From: Pontibacter virosus
GTDB lineage: Bacteria > Bacteroidota > Bacteroidia > Cytophagales > Hymenobacteraceae
DNA: 64,000 bases
NCBI RefSeq assembly: GCF_003096355.1
Contig: NZ_QEKI01000001.1
Coordinates: 186,001 to 250,000, forward strand
Reading direction: 5' to 3'
In this document: positions 8,932 to 18,123 of the stretch, piece by piece
Layout: the number at the start of each line of letters is the position of its first letter
Position numbering within the stretch: position 1 is the first letter of the stretch
Position numbers and translations under genes: made by a program
Notes under the pieces: model-generated
The model's input: only the letters and a program-made list of their open reading frames with translations
Database searches by the model: none
What the model was told of the DNA's origin: nothing

Positions 8932-10008
8932 ATGAACGAAAACACCTATGTGGTAATTATGGCCGGCGGCATCGGAAGCCGCTTCTGGCCATTCAGCCGT
9001 ACTGATTTCCCGAAGCAGTTTCATGATGTACTGGGCGTAGGCGAGAGCATGCTCCAGATGACCATGAATCGTTTTAAGGACATCTGCCCACCCGAGAACG
9101 TATATGTGGTGACCAACCGCGACTACGAAAACCTGGTAAAAGAGCAACTGCCGCAGCTGAGCGACAACCAGATCCTGCTGGAGCCGATCGGTCGCAACAC
9201 AGCGCCCTGTATTGCCTACGCGTCATACAAGATCGCACAGATCAACCCGAACGCCAACTTGATCGTGACGCCTTCCGACCACGTGGTGCTGAAGCAGGAC
9301 GCCTTCACCCAGGTTATCAAAAAAGCGGTGGAAGCTGCCGATAGCGACGATGTGCTGATCACGCTCGGCATCACCCCAAGCCGCCCTGACACGGGTTATG
9401 GGTACATCCAGTACATCGACGACGAGTCAAACACGATTAAGAAGGTTAAGACATTTACTGAGAAGCCGAACCTGGAACTGGCACAGATGTTCCTCAACAG
9501 CGGCGACTTCGTGTGGAACTCCGGCATTTTCATCTGGAATGTACAGAGCATCACGAGGGCCTTCAAGCAGTACCTGCCTGAAATAAGCGAGATCTTTGAG
9601 GAGGGCGCTTCCAGCATGCACACGCCTCAAGAGTCGAACTTTATTGTGAAAGCTTACTCCCACTGCCGCAACATTTCCATCGACTATGGCATTATGGAGA
9701 AGGTGGACAACGTGTACGTGGTGCTGGCTGACATTGGCTGGTCTGACCTGGGTACCTGGAATTCGCTCTACACCATCAACCAAAAAGACGAAGCCGGTAA
9801 CGTGGTAGGTGGCAATGTGATGCTGTACGACACCAAAGACTGCATTATCAAGACCCCGAAAGAACGTTTAGTGGTTGTGCAGGGGCTCGAAGGGTACATT
9901 GTGGCCGAGCACGACAACGTACTGATGATCTGCCGCCTGGACGAGGAGCAAAAAGTGAAAGAGTTTATGTCGGATGCCAAGTCTAAAAAAGGCGCTGAAT
10001 ACATATAG
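8932..10008 (+). CDS. manC: mannose-1-phosphate guanylyltransferase
   Basis: A 358-residue nucleotidyltransferase making GDP-mannose from mannose-1-phosphate and GTP. The signature MAGGIGSRFWPFSR lies near the N-terminus, with the PKQF lysine just after, FTEKP in the middle, and DIGWSDLGTW towards the end. It is the short, single-domain type, without the C-terminal phosphomannose isomerase of bifunctional ManC. It is coupled to kdsD (2-base gap) and followed by a strong terminator. GDP-mannose would feed O-antigen, exopolysaccharide or protein glycosylation. Confidence 0.95.
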   Translation: MNENTYVVIMAGGIGSRFWPFSRTDFPKQFHDVLGVGESMLQMTMNRFKDICPPENVYVVTNRDYENLVKEQLPQLSDNQILLEPIGRNTAPCIAYASYKIAQINPNANLIVTPSDHVVLKQDAFTQVIKKAVEAADSDDVLITLGITPSRPDTGYGYIQYIDDESNTIKKVKTFTEKPNLELAQMFLNSGDFVWNSGIFIWNVQSITRAFKQYLPEISEIFEEGASSMHTPQESNFIVKAYSHCRNISIDYGIMEKVDNVYVVLADIGWSDLGTWNSLYTINQKDEAGNVVGGNVMLYDTKDCIIKTPKERLVVVQGLEGYIVAEHDNVLMICRLDEEQKVKEFMSDAKSKKGAEYI

Positions 10009-10019
10009 TACACCTACTG

Positions 10020-10039
10020 CTATACCTGTTGAGGTATAG
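10020..10039. repeat. inverted pair of the CTATACCT/AGGTATAG dispersed motif
   Basis: CTATACCT and AGGTATAG separated by GTTG form a perfect 8-bp stem with a 4-base loop, between the manC stop codon and the terminator. Confidence 0.8.
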
Positions 10040-10049
10040 TTTATAGAAC

Positions 10050-10088
10050 AAAAAAGGGGGAACGCTGCTGTCAGCGTTCCCCCTTTTC
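10050..10088 (+). terminator. bidirectional terminator between manC and rlmB
   Basis: AAAAGGGGGAACGCTG / CAGCGTTCCCCCTTTT with a CTGT loop. The A-run on one side and T-run on the other serve both convergent transcripts. Confidence 0.92.
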
Positions 10089-10112
10089 TATTGCCTTCGG
10101 GTAAGTTATACC

Positions 10113-10958
10113 TTATCTCGGTTCAAAAGTATTCAGGCTGGAGTAACCGCTCTCGCGCAGACGGTGGCTCATGGCTTCATACAGGATGATGCCGGTGGCC
10201 ACTGACACATTGAGTGATCCAATCTGGCCTATTAGCGGAATACGCAGCGTGGCATCGGCTCGCTTGAGGTACTCCGGAGAAATGCCGTCTTCCTCACTGC
10301 CCATGATAATGGCAGTCGGGCCGACGAAATCCACAGTATTGTCATTCAGGTTATGCTCTGTCTTTTCGGTACAGGCTACAATCTGCACACCATAGTCCTT
10401 CAGATAATCGATCGTATTTTTCAAATTCGGCTCGCGGCAAACAGGCACCAGGTGCAGGGCCCCGGCCGAGGTTTTAATCGCATCCGCATTGATCTGGGCA
10501 CCGCCTCTGCTTGGTATAACGATGGCGTCTACGCCCATACACTCCGCGTTACGCGCAATCGAACCAAAGTTGCGCACGTCTGTGATGCGGTCAAGTATAA
10601 GCAGCAGCGGACTCTTGCCTTTCTCAAAAAGTGAGGTTACAATCTCATCCAGCGGCATGTAGGTGATCGCTGAGATCAAGGCAACAGCACCCTGGTGATT
10701 TTTGCGGGTCAGGTTATTAAGCTTCTCAATCGGTACGCTGGCAACAGGCACGTCATGCTTTTTAGCCAGGTCAAGCAGTTCATCCACACTGGCGTTGCGG
10801 GCGCCCTTCTGTACAAAGATCTTCTCCAGCACCTTGCCAGCCAGCATAGCCTCTATGATCGGTCTGAGGCCGAAGATCATTTCCATTTTATCCTCCTTCG
10901 GAGTTCTGGGGCCGCTATAGCGGTTACCGCCTACAAATTTGTTATTCCTGCTCTCCAT
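10113..10958 (-). CDS. rlmB: TrmH-family 23S rRNA (guanosine-2'-O-)methyltransferase RlmB
   Basis: A 281-residue SPOUT methyltransferase. The N-terminal substrate-binding domain begins at EMIFGLRPIIEAML, and the SPOUT knot motifs NFGSIARNAECMG, IIMGSEEDGIS and IPLIGQIGSLNVSVA are all intact. The first 25 residues are a basic extension, so translation could instead start at the Met of MEMIFG. The upstream GWxTD gene overlaps its 5' end by 28 bases, which suggests co-transcription and translational coupling. The rRNA target follows from family assignment. Confidence 0.93.
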   Translation of the reverse strand: MESRNNKFVGGNRYSGPRTPKEDKMEMIFGLRPIIEAMLAGKVLEKIFVQKGARNASVDELLDLAKKHDVPVASVPIEKLNNLTRKNHQGAVALISAITYMPLDEIVTSLFEKGKSPLLLILDRITDVRNFGSIARNAECMGVDAIVIPSRGGAQINADAIKTSAGALHLVPVCREPNLKNTIDYLKDYGVQIVACTEKTEHNLNDNTVDFVGPTAIIMGSEEDGISPEYLKRADATLRIPLIGQIGSLNVSVATGIILYEAMSHRLRESGYSSLNTFEPR

Positions 10959-12193
10959 CTTGCTACAGTGCTGTACCAGTTTTCCTCGTATTCACGATTC
11001 CGTACCAGCTCAAAGTGATTTTCGGTAAAGGTATTCTCTTTTTTCGTAAATACGAACTTGACATAGGGCGTCGACTCGGATTCACGGTAGATCCAGGTTT
11101 CAGCATCGGGGCTGACGCTCACATTGTGCGGCTTGCCATAGATGATGTGGATCATGCCGCGATCGGTGGCCCAGCCAGGTTTAAATGAGGTATACAGTTT
11201 GTTCGCCGTCTCGACGCGGGTATAGTAGGTCCGGATCAGCTCACGGGCCAGTTTCTTGTCTTTGGCTATTTTCAACCAGAAGCCGTCAACGGCTGCCTTC
11301 TGATCCTGTGTATTGTATAGTGCCTCCCGCTCAGCCGAAGTAGTTAAATAAATCAGCGGGGTAATCATATCCTGCACGCGGGTGATGAGTGGAAACGTAC
11401 CGCCTTGCACCACCAAACCCTGCGTGGCGCCTGATGCGGTGCGCAACAGGTATAGCCCCTCCTGCTCTAAACGAAAGGTATCCAAAACGGCCAGAGACAG
11501 CGTGTCCCCGGTAGCTTGCGGCACTTCAGGCAAACTCTCCTGCCGCGTTGACATTGGGGGCAAGGCGGGCTGCAACGTGTAGTCTACCTGCTTCATTCTG
11601 AAATTGGTGGTACCGCTGGTGTCGCTTGGCTGCCACAGGTATAGGCTGTCAGTAGTGGTCGCAAAACCACGTAGTACCGGCGCATTTGTGCGCACATGCA
11701 GCAGCATAAAGTCCTTCCGCAGCATGTTGGGGCTTAGTGCCAGTCGATGGGACACGCCGAGTCGTTCCTGCCCGGCCAGTTTCATCCAGAGCCTTACCTG
11801 CATGGTATTGCCAGCCGCTACATACCTGGCTGGTACTGTCACGGGTATTTCCAGTGTACCGTTCGATGCTACCCTGTACTGGGGCAGTACCTGCACGGTG
11901 TCGCGCAGCAGGAGCATGTCCCGCTCGGTGCTACCCGACCGGATAGTAAAGTCCACACGGTCGGCGGCCTGTGTCAGGTCGAGCAGTTGCCGGAGCTCTT
12001 CAAAGCGGAGGATCAGGTGCAGACTGTCGGGTGTGCTGTAGAAGCCGTGCTGCAACACCACCTCGGGCTGCTCCGATCTGGTGGCAACAGGCGCAGTGTC
12101 GCGGTACATTGGCGCATAGGCAATGTCTGAACTACCGCATGACGAAAGCAGTAGCAGTATTGACAGGCAGGTAAGAAGGCTTATCTGTTTCAT
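10931..12193 (-). CDS. GWxTD-domain lipoprotein
   Basis: A 420-residue protein starting at the ATG at 12193, which gives a classical lipoprotein signal (MKQISLL... with lipobox LLLSSC). The longer frame adds 12 residues with no such signal and was rejected. The middle is a beta-rich region of unknown function. The C-terminal GWxTD domain shows GWATDRGMIHIIYGKP followed by an aromatic-rich segment (ETWIYR, VKFVFTKKENTF). GWxTD proteins are widespread in Bacteroidota, but their role is unsettled. It overlaps rlmB and probably shares its transcript. Confidence 0.88.
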   Translation of the reverse strand: MKQISLLTCLSILLLLSSCGSSDIAYAPMYRDTAPVATRSEQPEVVLQHGFYSTPDSLHLILRFEELRQLLDLTQAADRVDFTIRSGSTERDMLLLRDTVQVLPQYRVASNGTLEIPVTVPARYVAAGNTMQVRLWMKLAGQERLGVSHRLALSPNMLRKDFMLLHVRTNAPVLRGFATTTDSLYLWQPSDTSGTTNFRMKQVDYTLQPALPPMSTRQESLPEVPQATGDTLSLAVLDTFRLEQEGLYLLRTASGATQGLVVQGGTFPLITRVQDMITPLIYLTTSAEREALYNTQDQKAAVDGFWLKIAKDKKLARELIRTYYTRVETANKLYTSFKPGWATDRGMIHIIYGKPHNVSVSPDAETWIYRESESTPYVKFVFTKKENTFTENHFELVRNREYEENWYSTVARWRAGITNL

Positions 12194-12226
12194 TAGATTG
12201 AAGATATAGCAGGCACCCGAAAATAG

Positions 12227-12260
12227 CAAAAGCCGAACACAGAAACGGGTTCGGCTTTTG
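12227..12260 (-). terminator. terminator downstream of the DUF2723 gene
   Basis: CAAAAGCCGAAC / GTTCGGCTTTTG stem with a 10-base loop, 24 bases after the stop at 12284. Confidence 0.85.
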
Positions 12261-12283
12261 TACTGTTTAACTCTCTATTTTGT

Positions 12284-15238
12284 TTAACGCCGCATGCGCT
12301 GCAGATATTGCACAAACACATCCTGCAGTTCTTTTGCCTTCTGCTCTTCGCCGATGGCCTGCGCCTCACCGATCAGCTGCTGCATGATAAACAGGTTCGT
12401 TTGTATCTCCATGTCAAACAGGGCGCCTTTTTCCAGGTAGTAGTCTACTGCCTCTCGTGAGTTTCTGGCCATATCCTCCCACAGGTTTTTGGCACGCTCC
12501 TCTTCCCCTAAATCAGCCATAATAGATATAAACTGTGGCGTATAGTAGTCGTAAGGCACAGTGCTTGGCGGCAGTTGCTCAAAGCAGTGGTCCACAATCT
12601 CCTTGGCACGGGCATTGTCACCACTCATCAGGTACTCAGCAGCCAGCTTGCCAAACTTGTCGCGAGCATTGGCGGCGAAACGGAAGTAGTTTTCGTCGTA
12701 GAAAATGCTCGGGTCGTTGAAGTTGCGGAAGCTGAAGTTCATCATGTTCTTGTACATCAGCTCCTTGTTCAGGAAGCCCGGCGCCTCCTCGCTGCTTACC
12801 TTCACAGGCACTACGCGGTAGGCAAGTCCCTCAAGCTGGAAATACTCTGACAACCCCATAAAGTCGGCGCTGTTCACGGTAGTGGAGAAGTACACCGGAC
12901 GGTCCCACTCGTTTGTGGCCAGCAGGTCGAGGATGATCATGTGCTTCTTCTCGAGCATCGATTTGTTGATGGTCCACTGCATCCGGCCCGCGATCTGGTC
13001 CTGGTAGTCGCTGGCAACAAAGCCTGCCTGCGCTACTTTGGCCTGGTCAACATCCAGGAAGAAGTTCTTGGTCGGGAAACTTAGTAGGGTAGTGCCGCTT
13101 CCCGCCTGCACTTGCAACGCCGGATGGTTCTGGCGGATCAGACTGACAAACTGCTTCAGGTCTATACCTGCTGCCACCTGCTGACGCTCTACGTAAGGCA
13201 GGTAGTCGTTGGTTCCCTGGCGGTAGTTTTCATTCTCAAGTGTCAGCGGCCACGGATCGGACTCGTAAGCCTGTCGCTTCATTTGGTCGATGTACCAGTC
13301 AGTGTTCAAGTAGCTGAGTACGGCTACGCGCACATCCGTCCGGTAACCTTCTACCTCTTGCGCATACCACAGCGGGAAAGTATCGTTATCGCCGTTGGTG
13401 AACAGGATGCCGTTTGGCGCCACTGAATCCAGCAGGTTTTTAGCGGAGTCTACAGAGTGGTAGCGGTTAGAGCGGTCGTGGTCGTCCCAGCCTTCAGCAG
13501 CCAGTATACCTGGCACGGCCAGACCAATAACGGTAGCAATGGCCCCACTGGTCGTGACGTTGCGCAGGCCGCGGTTGAGCAGCTCGGCTATACCCAGCAC
13601 GCCCAAGCCAATCCAGATAGAGAAGGCGTAGAAGGACCCCGCGAAGGTATAGTCACGCTCGCGCGGCTCTATTGGGGGCTGGTTCAGGTATAGGGCAATG
13701 GCTATACCTGTAAAGAAGAAGAGCAGACCCACAATAAAGGCATCACGCTCGTTCTTGCGTATTTGGAAGATCAATCCGATGATACCGAAAACAAGTGGCA
13801 GCAGGTAGAAGGTGTTACGGGCTTTGCTGTTGGCCACCCGGTCAGGGACGCCGTCGGTTGGTTTGCCAAACCATAGCACGCCTGCCTGTTGCACGTCGCT
13901 CTCACGGCCTGCAAAGTTCCAGAGGAAATAGCGCCAGTACATGTGGCCCAGCTGGTAGCGGAGCAGGAAGCTCAGGTTCTGGCCGAACGTCGGCGCCTGC
14001 CCTTCCCGTAAGTCTACCCATTTTTTGTACTCCTGCAGGTGCTGCGGATTGTCACTGTAGATGCGCGGCAGCAGGGTTTTGTCCTTGCTATCGTATATCG
14101 TTTCCAGCTTGCGGCCTGTCATGACGTATTTATCCTTGCCTTTCACGTAGCGGGGTGCTCCCTCTTCCTGCGCTACTGGCTGCGCATTGTATTGCGGCCC
14201 GTAAAGCAGCGGGCGGTCACCGTACTGCTCGCGCTTCAGGTATGACACAAAGCTCAGGATATCATCCGGATTGTTTTCGTCGATGGTTGGGTTGTAAGAA
14301 GAGCGGATCGGGATAATCATGTAAGAAGAGTAACCGATCAGGATGAAGGTAAAGCACAGAACAGCCGTGTTCAGCACCCGGAGGTTGCGCTGGATAGAGT
14401 AACGTATACCATAGATGATGGCTACCACCAGCAGGATCACGAAGAAAATGATACCCGAACCGAAAGGCAGACCCAGTGAATTCACGAAGAACACCTCTAC
14501 ATTGCCGGCAAGCGACGGCAGGCCAGGTATAATGCCCCACAGAATGGCGACCACGATGACAGCACTGATCAGGAACGCGATCAGGCCGCCTTTCCAGCTT
14601 GGTCTGTATAGACGGAAATAGTAGATAAAAGCCAGCGCAGGTATGGACACGAGGTTCAGCAAGTGGGCACCAATCGAAAGGCCGATAAGGTAGGCGATCA
14701 AGATCAGCCACTTGTCTGACAGCGACTCCCCTACCTTAGACTCCCAGCGCAGCATGGCCCAGAACACAATGGCGGTGAAGAAAGACGACATGGCGTATAC
14801 CTCAGCCTCTACTGCTGAGAACCAGGCCGAGTCTGTGAAGGTATAGGCGAGTGCACCCACGGCACCGGCTCCCATGATTAGTACAGTCTGGCCTTTGGTA
14901 GGCGCTACACCCTCCTCCTTCACCAGCAGGCGACGGGACAGGATGGTAACCGACCAGAACAGGAACAATACCGTAAATGAGCTACAGAGCGCAGAAAGAA
15001 GGTTCACCCACCAGGCCACCTGGGTTGGATCGCCTGCAAACATGGAGAACATACGGCCTACCAGCAGGTAGAACGGTGCCCCCGGAGGGTGTGGCACCAG
15101 GAGCTTGTAAGAACAGGCGATGAATTCGCCCGCGTCCCAAAAGCTGGCGGTAGGTTCCAGCGTCAATACATACACGGCGGTCGCGATCAAAAACACGAGC
15201 CAGCCTACGAGGTTGTTTATCTTGCGATAATCCGTCAT
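12284..15238 (-). CDS. DUF2723 multi-pass membrane protein, likely lipid-linked-sugar glycosyltransferase
   Basis: A 984-residue protein. Roughly the first 560 residues form ten or more membrane segments, beginning GWLVFLIATAVYVLTL and followed by the conserved acidic DAGEF loop, the family hallmark. The rest is a large soluble region with helical repeats near the end. DUF2723 proteins resemble GT-C enzymes that use polyprenyl-phosphate sugars and have been linked to protein O-mannosylation; that activity is inferred here. The GDP-mannose enzyme nearby would fit such a role but proves nothing. It has its own terminator. Confidence 0.9.
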   Translation of the reverse strand: MTDYRKINNLVGWLVFLIATAVYVLTLEPTASFWDAGEFIACSYKLLVPHPPGAPFYLLVGRMFSMFAGDPTQVAWWVNLLSALCSSFTVLFLFWSVTILSRRLLVKEEGVAPTKGQTVLIMGAGAVGALAYTFTDSAWFSAVEAEVYAMSSFFTAIVFWAMLRWESKVGESLSDKWLILIAYLIGLSIGAHLLNLVSIPALAFIYYFRLYRPSWKGGLIAFLISAVIVVAILWGIIPGLPSLAGNVEVFFVNSLGLPFGSGIIFFVILLVVAIIYGIRYSIQRNLRVLNTAVLCFTFILIGYSSYMIIPIRSSYNPTIDENNPDDILSFVSYLKREQYGDRPLLYGPQYNAQPVAQEEGAPRYVKGKDKYVMTGRKLETIYDSKDKTLLPRIYSDNPQHLQEYKKWVDLREGQAPTFGQNLSFLLRYQLGHMYWRYFLWNFAGRESDVQQAGVLWFGKPTDGVPDRVANSKARNTFYLLPLVFGIIGLIFQIRKNERDAFIVGLLFFFTGIAIALYLNQPPIEPRERDYTFAGSFYAFSIWIGLGVLGIAELLNRGLRNVTTSGAIATVIGLAVPGILAAEGWDDHDRSNRYHSVDSAKNLLDSVAPNGILFTNGDNDTFPLWYAQEVEGYRTDVRVAVLSYLNTDWYIDQMKRQAYESDPWPLTLENENYRQGTNDYLPYVERQQVAAGIDLKQFVSLIRQNHPALQVQAGSGTTLLSFPTKNFFLDVDQAKVAQAGFVASDYQDQIAGRMQWTINKSMLEKKHMIILDLLATNEWDRPVYFSTTVNSADFMGLSEYFQLEGLAYRVVPVKVSSEEAPGFLNKELMYKNMMNFSFRNFNDPSIFYDENYFRFAANARDKFGKLAAEYLMSGDNARAKEIVDHCFEQLPPSTVPYDYYTPQFISIMADLGEEERAKNLWEDMARNSREAVDYYLEKGALFDMEIQTNLFIMQQLIGEAQAIGEEQKAKELQDVFVQYLQRMRR

Positions 15239-15316
15239 AGCAATTTACAAATATTCAGCGTCGAAAATACTAAATAAATCGGTGCCTGCGCACCTTTGGC
15301 GAGTCAGTCATAAAAA

Positions 15317-15340
15317 AAAGCCAGTCTCTCAACTGGCTTT
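15317..15340 (-). terminator. terminator downstream of the T9SS cargo gene
   Basis: AAAGCCAGT / ACTGGCTTT stem-loop followed on the minus strand by a run of eight T. Confidence 0.9.
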
Positions 15341-15367
15341 CGCTCTAGTAACGGGTATAGCTCCCTA

Positions 15368-15946
15368 TTATTTCTGAAGGATCAAACGCTTTGTTTCCAC
15401 GGTCTTATCGTTCACCAGCAGGCTGTAAAAATACACGCCGGCCGGGTATCCCGTCATATCGAGGATAAACACGTTAGAATGCGTTACCGGCAGTTCATGT
15501 GTCTCCATCACCTTGCCGATCGTGTTCGATATCTTCAGCTTATAGTTCTCGGTCATACCCACCTGCGACAGCGACACGCGGGTAATACCACGCGAAGGGT
15601 TCGGATAGGCATTGATAGACGGTGTCTGGCGCTCCGGCGCTGGCATAAAAGCCATGTAAGAGCTGATCACGAACTGTGAAGAACCGGCATAAGCCGTCTC
15701 GGTCAGGTATAAGCCTCTGTTCTTGTTTGCAGTGTAATTTTTAACCCAGGAAGCTGTTCTGGCATTTTCGGCACGCACATTGGCTTCTGCTTTCTTTTCA
15801 GGCACGGCTTTCCAGGCTGAGCTACCGCCGGCATTTGGGGGAATTACGCCGGCCTCCTTTAAGCGACCATCGGCCATAACACTGTATGCCGCCAAATGCG
15901 AAACCGCAAACGCAGCCACTAATATCATTCTTGTAAAAGTTCTCAT
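15368..15946 (-). CDS. small secreted protein with type IX secretion C-terminal sorting domain
   Basis: A 192-residue protein with a signal peptide (MRTFTRMILVAAFAV... cut near SVMA), a short Ala/Lys/Asn-rich region without a recognised domain, and a type A T9SS sorting domain of about 75 residues. The domain shows the expected order: INAYPNPSRG, then VSLSQVG, YKLKISNTIGKV, LDMTGYPAGVYFYSL and a final KRLILQK. It should cross the outer membrane through the Por system and be released or anchored. With so little passenger sequence it may be structural or a cell-surface factor. It is a single gene with its own promoter and terminator. Confidence 0.92.
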   Translation of the reverse strand: MRTFTRMILVAAFAVSHLAAYSVMADGRLKEAGVIPPNAGGSSAWKAVPEKKAEANVRAENARTASWVKNYTANKNRGLYLTETAYAGSSQFVISSYMAFMPAPERQTPSINAYPNPSRGITRVSLSQVGMTENYKLKISNTIGKVMETHELPVTHSNVFILDMTGYPAGVYFYSLLVNDKTVETKRLILQK

Positions 15947-16738
15947 ATATCACACCTCGCTTTTCTAAAGGTCCTGGCCACTAGTTAGGCAGGAATTCAA
16001 AGATATACCAAAATATAGTAAATAGAAAAAATCTAATTAAAAATACAGGATACTATAGTAATAGCCATACCTGCAATTTTTACTGTTTCTGGCCACGTCC
16101 AGACTTTATCAAGAACCATGCCTGTCAGCACCCTTTGCACAACCATGACCCTATGCTGCTGAAAAGGGTTGCATTCAATCGAGCCAGATTGCCTTAAGTA
16201 ACCCTATGTTATAATCCCGAAAATTGAACTCAGCCTTCAAATCCAGAAGACCAGAAACACTTCTTCAATATTAGTTTCATTCTATGTACAACACTCCATT
16301 TACATAACCTGCGACTTCCTGTTTTGTTTTCACAACATCCTCAAACAAATCCAATAGAGGCTAAACTGAATTTATAAGGATAAAAAGAATGTAATTGAAC
16401 TATAGCGCTATATATAAAAATTGTGCAACTCATAAAAGAGCACCCCGTTACATTGAAAACAAGCAGTTTATTGGACTAAACTTTTGGACAGGAATGCACA
16501 CGTTAGACCAATATTTAAAAAAAAATAGTTTGAGGCAACAACGTTTCTGCCAGGGGCTAGGCCAAATTGATGCCTATACCTGCACTGATAGCATAAAGAA
16601 TGCGCAGCGATTGGGCTTGCTAAAGAGCGAAATATTCTGAAGCGGCTTATTATTTTTAGTAAACGGATTCAACTATCTCTGCTTAAATGAGTTAAATAAA
16701 TAGAAGGAAAGCTTAACCGTAGAGAAGGCGAGGCATGT
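15947..16738. other. 792-base AT-rich intergenic region with no supported gene
   Basis: Apart from the T9SS gene promoter at 15998-16005, I see no gene, RNA or strong hairpin here. Base composition is clearly more AT-rich than the flanking genes. One dispersed CTATACC copy lies near 16574. A frame at 16395-16640 with a TTG start has no recognisable features and was not accepted. The YceI gene promoter must lie in the last 100 bases, but no exact TAnnTTTG was found. Confidence 0.5.
15998..16005 (-). promoter_or_regulatory. -7 promoter element TATCTTTG of the T9SS cargo gene
   Basis: Exact TAnnTTTG match on the minus strand, 51 bases before the start codon. No TTG at the usual spacing upstream was seen. 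Confidence 0.5.
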
Positions 16739-17332
16739 ATGAAAAAGCTACTCCTATTCGTATGCAGCCTTTACTGGCTAATCCCACAGGCCCAGGCCCA
16801 GACAGGCACCTATAAGGGCATCGGCACCATTGTGTTTGAGGCCGGTGCACCGCTTAGCCTGATCAAGGGCACTTCGGAGTCCGCTAACGGGATGATTGAT
16901 CTGGAGACAGGCAAATTCCGGTTTGATGTTCCCATCACTTCTTTCCAGTTCCTAAACTCCCTCATGCAGGAGCGCTTCAACGACAAGTACATGCAGAGCA
17001 GCCGCTTCCAAAAAGCGACTTTCGTAGGCAAAATCACTGAAAAAGGGCCGGTCTCGGCAAAGGGAGAGGCAAAAGTGACAGCTTCAGGTATACTGACCAT
17101 CCACGGCGTTGCTAAGAAGAGAACCATTTCGGGCATTCTTGTGAAGAAAGGAAACACCTGGCAACTTGTAACCGACTTCCCGGTCGAACTGGCTGACCAC
17201 CACATCCAAGCGCCCCGGCTGAGCTCGGGCTATGGCGCCAGCACCATGCACGTTTCACTCAAAATGCCGCTTACGCCCACTGACCCCGAACCGCAGCAGA
17301 TCGTGGCCGCCAAAAAGTTCAGCTTCCGATAA
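16739..17332 (+). CDS. YceI-family lipid-binding-like periplasmic protein
   Basis: A 197-residue protein with a signal peptide cut after QAQAQ (about residue 21) and a YceI lipocalin-like beta barrel. Typical segments are KGIGTIVFEAGAPLS, FRFDVPITSFQFLNSLMQERFNDKYMQSSRFQKATFV (only partly conserved across the family) and a GILTIHGVAKKRTI strand. YceI proteins bind polyisoprenoids or amphiphiles in the periplasm; here the ligand is unknown. The 3' end overlaps the convergent birA gene by 14 bases, with no terminator between them. Confidence 0.88.
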   Translation: MKKLLLFVCSLYWLIPQAQAQTGTYKGIGTIVFEAGAPLSLIKGTSESANGMIDLETGKFRFDVPITSFQFLNSLMQERFNDKYMQSSRFQKATFVGKITEKGPVSAKGEAKVTASGILTIHGVAKKRTISGILVKKGNTWQLVTDFPVELADHHIQAPRLSSGYGASTMHVSLKMPLTPTDPEPQQIVAAKKFSFR

Positions 17333-18074
17333 GGTATGAGATTTCTTTAAATGCGAAGTAACGCAATCCACCATCAATTTCTAGAGCCAGCCTGCCGCCT
17401 TCGTCCACTCCCATAATGCGCCCCCGTACCTGTTCCGAACCAATCTGGTACCCATGCTCCTCCTGATAACGGTACAGCGCCTGCAGGTATTCATACTTCA
17501 ACTTATCGATTCTTCCGCTGCGAAGCTCCAGATAGCGTTTTTCGAGCAGCTCCAGCAGCCTGTTCACCAATCTTTTCACGTCGAGTTGCGTACCTACCTC
17601 GGTTGCCAGCGAAGTGGCCGTGCCGATTCCGAAATGAAGCTGATTTACGTTTAAACCAATCCCCACGATACTGTGTTGTATGGATTGACTGGTAACTGTG
17701 TTTTCTATCAGAATCCCGCCAAGCTTCCTGTCCCCGAAATAAAGGTCGTTGGGCCACTTGACACGGGCCTGCCCCAGCCCCTGTTCGCGCAACAGGTCAT
17801 GCACCGCCAATGAAACCGCCATATTGAGGTGAAACTGGTGCCTGACAGCCAGAAAAACAGGTGACAGAATTACAGAAAGGGTGATGTTTTTACCGGGCGC
17901 CGCCTCCCACGTATTGCCCCGCTGACCACGGCCATGCGTCTGCTCGTCAGTAAGCACCACACAGCCCTCTGTGGCTTCATTTTTGAGGAGTAGCTGCTGG
18001 GCCTCTGAGTTGGTGGATTTACAAACCGGCAGAAAAAACAGCTGCTGGCCCATAAACAGCGTATTAGGCAACAT
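17319..18074 (-). CDS. birA: biotin--[acetyl-CoA-carboxylase] ligase
   Basis: A 251-residue biotin protein ligase that makes biotinyl-AMP and transfers biotin to the carboxyl carrier protein. Key motifs are present: GRGQRGNTWEAAPGKNI (adenylate loop), KWPNDLYFGDRKLGGILIE (catalytic lysine region) and GIGLNVNQ. It lacks the N-terminal DNA-binding helix-turn-helix of E. coli BirA, so it is the non-regulatory class. It is divergent from rsfS, with overlapping promoters between them. Confidence 0.94.
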   Translation of the reverse strand: MLPNTLFMGQQLFFLPVCKSTNSEAQQLLLKNEATEGCVVLTDEQTHGRGQRGNTWEAAPGKNITLSVILSPVFLAVRHQFHLNMAVSLAVHDLLREQGLGQARVKWPNDLYFGDRKLGGILIENTVTSQSIQHSIVGIGLNVNQLHFGIGTATSLATEVGTQLDVKRLVNRLLELLEKRYLELRSGRIDKLKYEYLQALYRYQEEHGYQIGSEQVRGRIMGVDEGGRLALEIDGGLRYFAFKEISYLIGS

Positions 18075-18092
18075 AGATTAAACAGAATTTAG

Positions 18093-18100
18093 TACTTTTG
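18093..18100 (+). promoter_or_regulatory. -7 promoter element TACTTTTG of rsfS-ftsH
   Basis: Exact TAnnTTTG match 23 bases before the rsfS ATG. The expected transcription start lies within the divergent birA -7 element. Confidence 0.6.
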
Positions 18101-18105
18101 TAAAT

Positions 18106-18113
18106 CAAATTTA
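18106..18113 (-). promoter_or_regulatory. birA: -7 promoter element TAAATTTG of birA
   Basis: Exact match on the minus strand. A TTG on the same strand (18135-18137) sits 21 bases upstream, inside the reported 17-23 spacing. It implies a leader of about 25 bases and steric overlap with the rsfS promoter. Confidence 0.65.
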
Positions 18114-18123
18114 AGTAGTACAA

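Noticed and set aside
16395..16640. 81-codon frame with a TTG start in the AT-rich gap
   Set aside because: No family features, composition unlike its neighbours, and no promoter element. A shorter ATG start at 16494 is no better.
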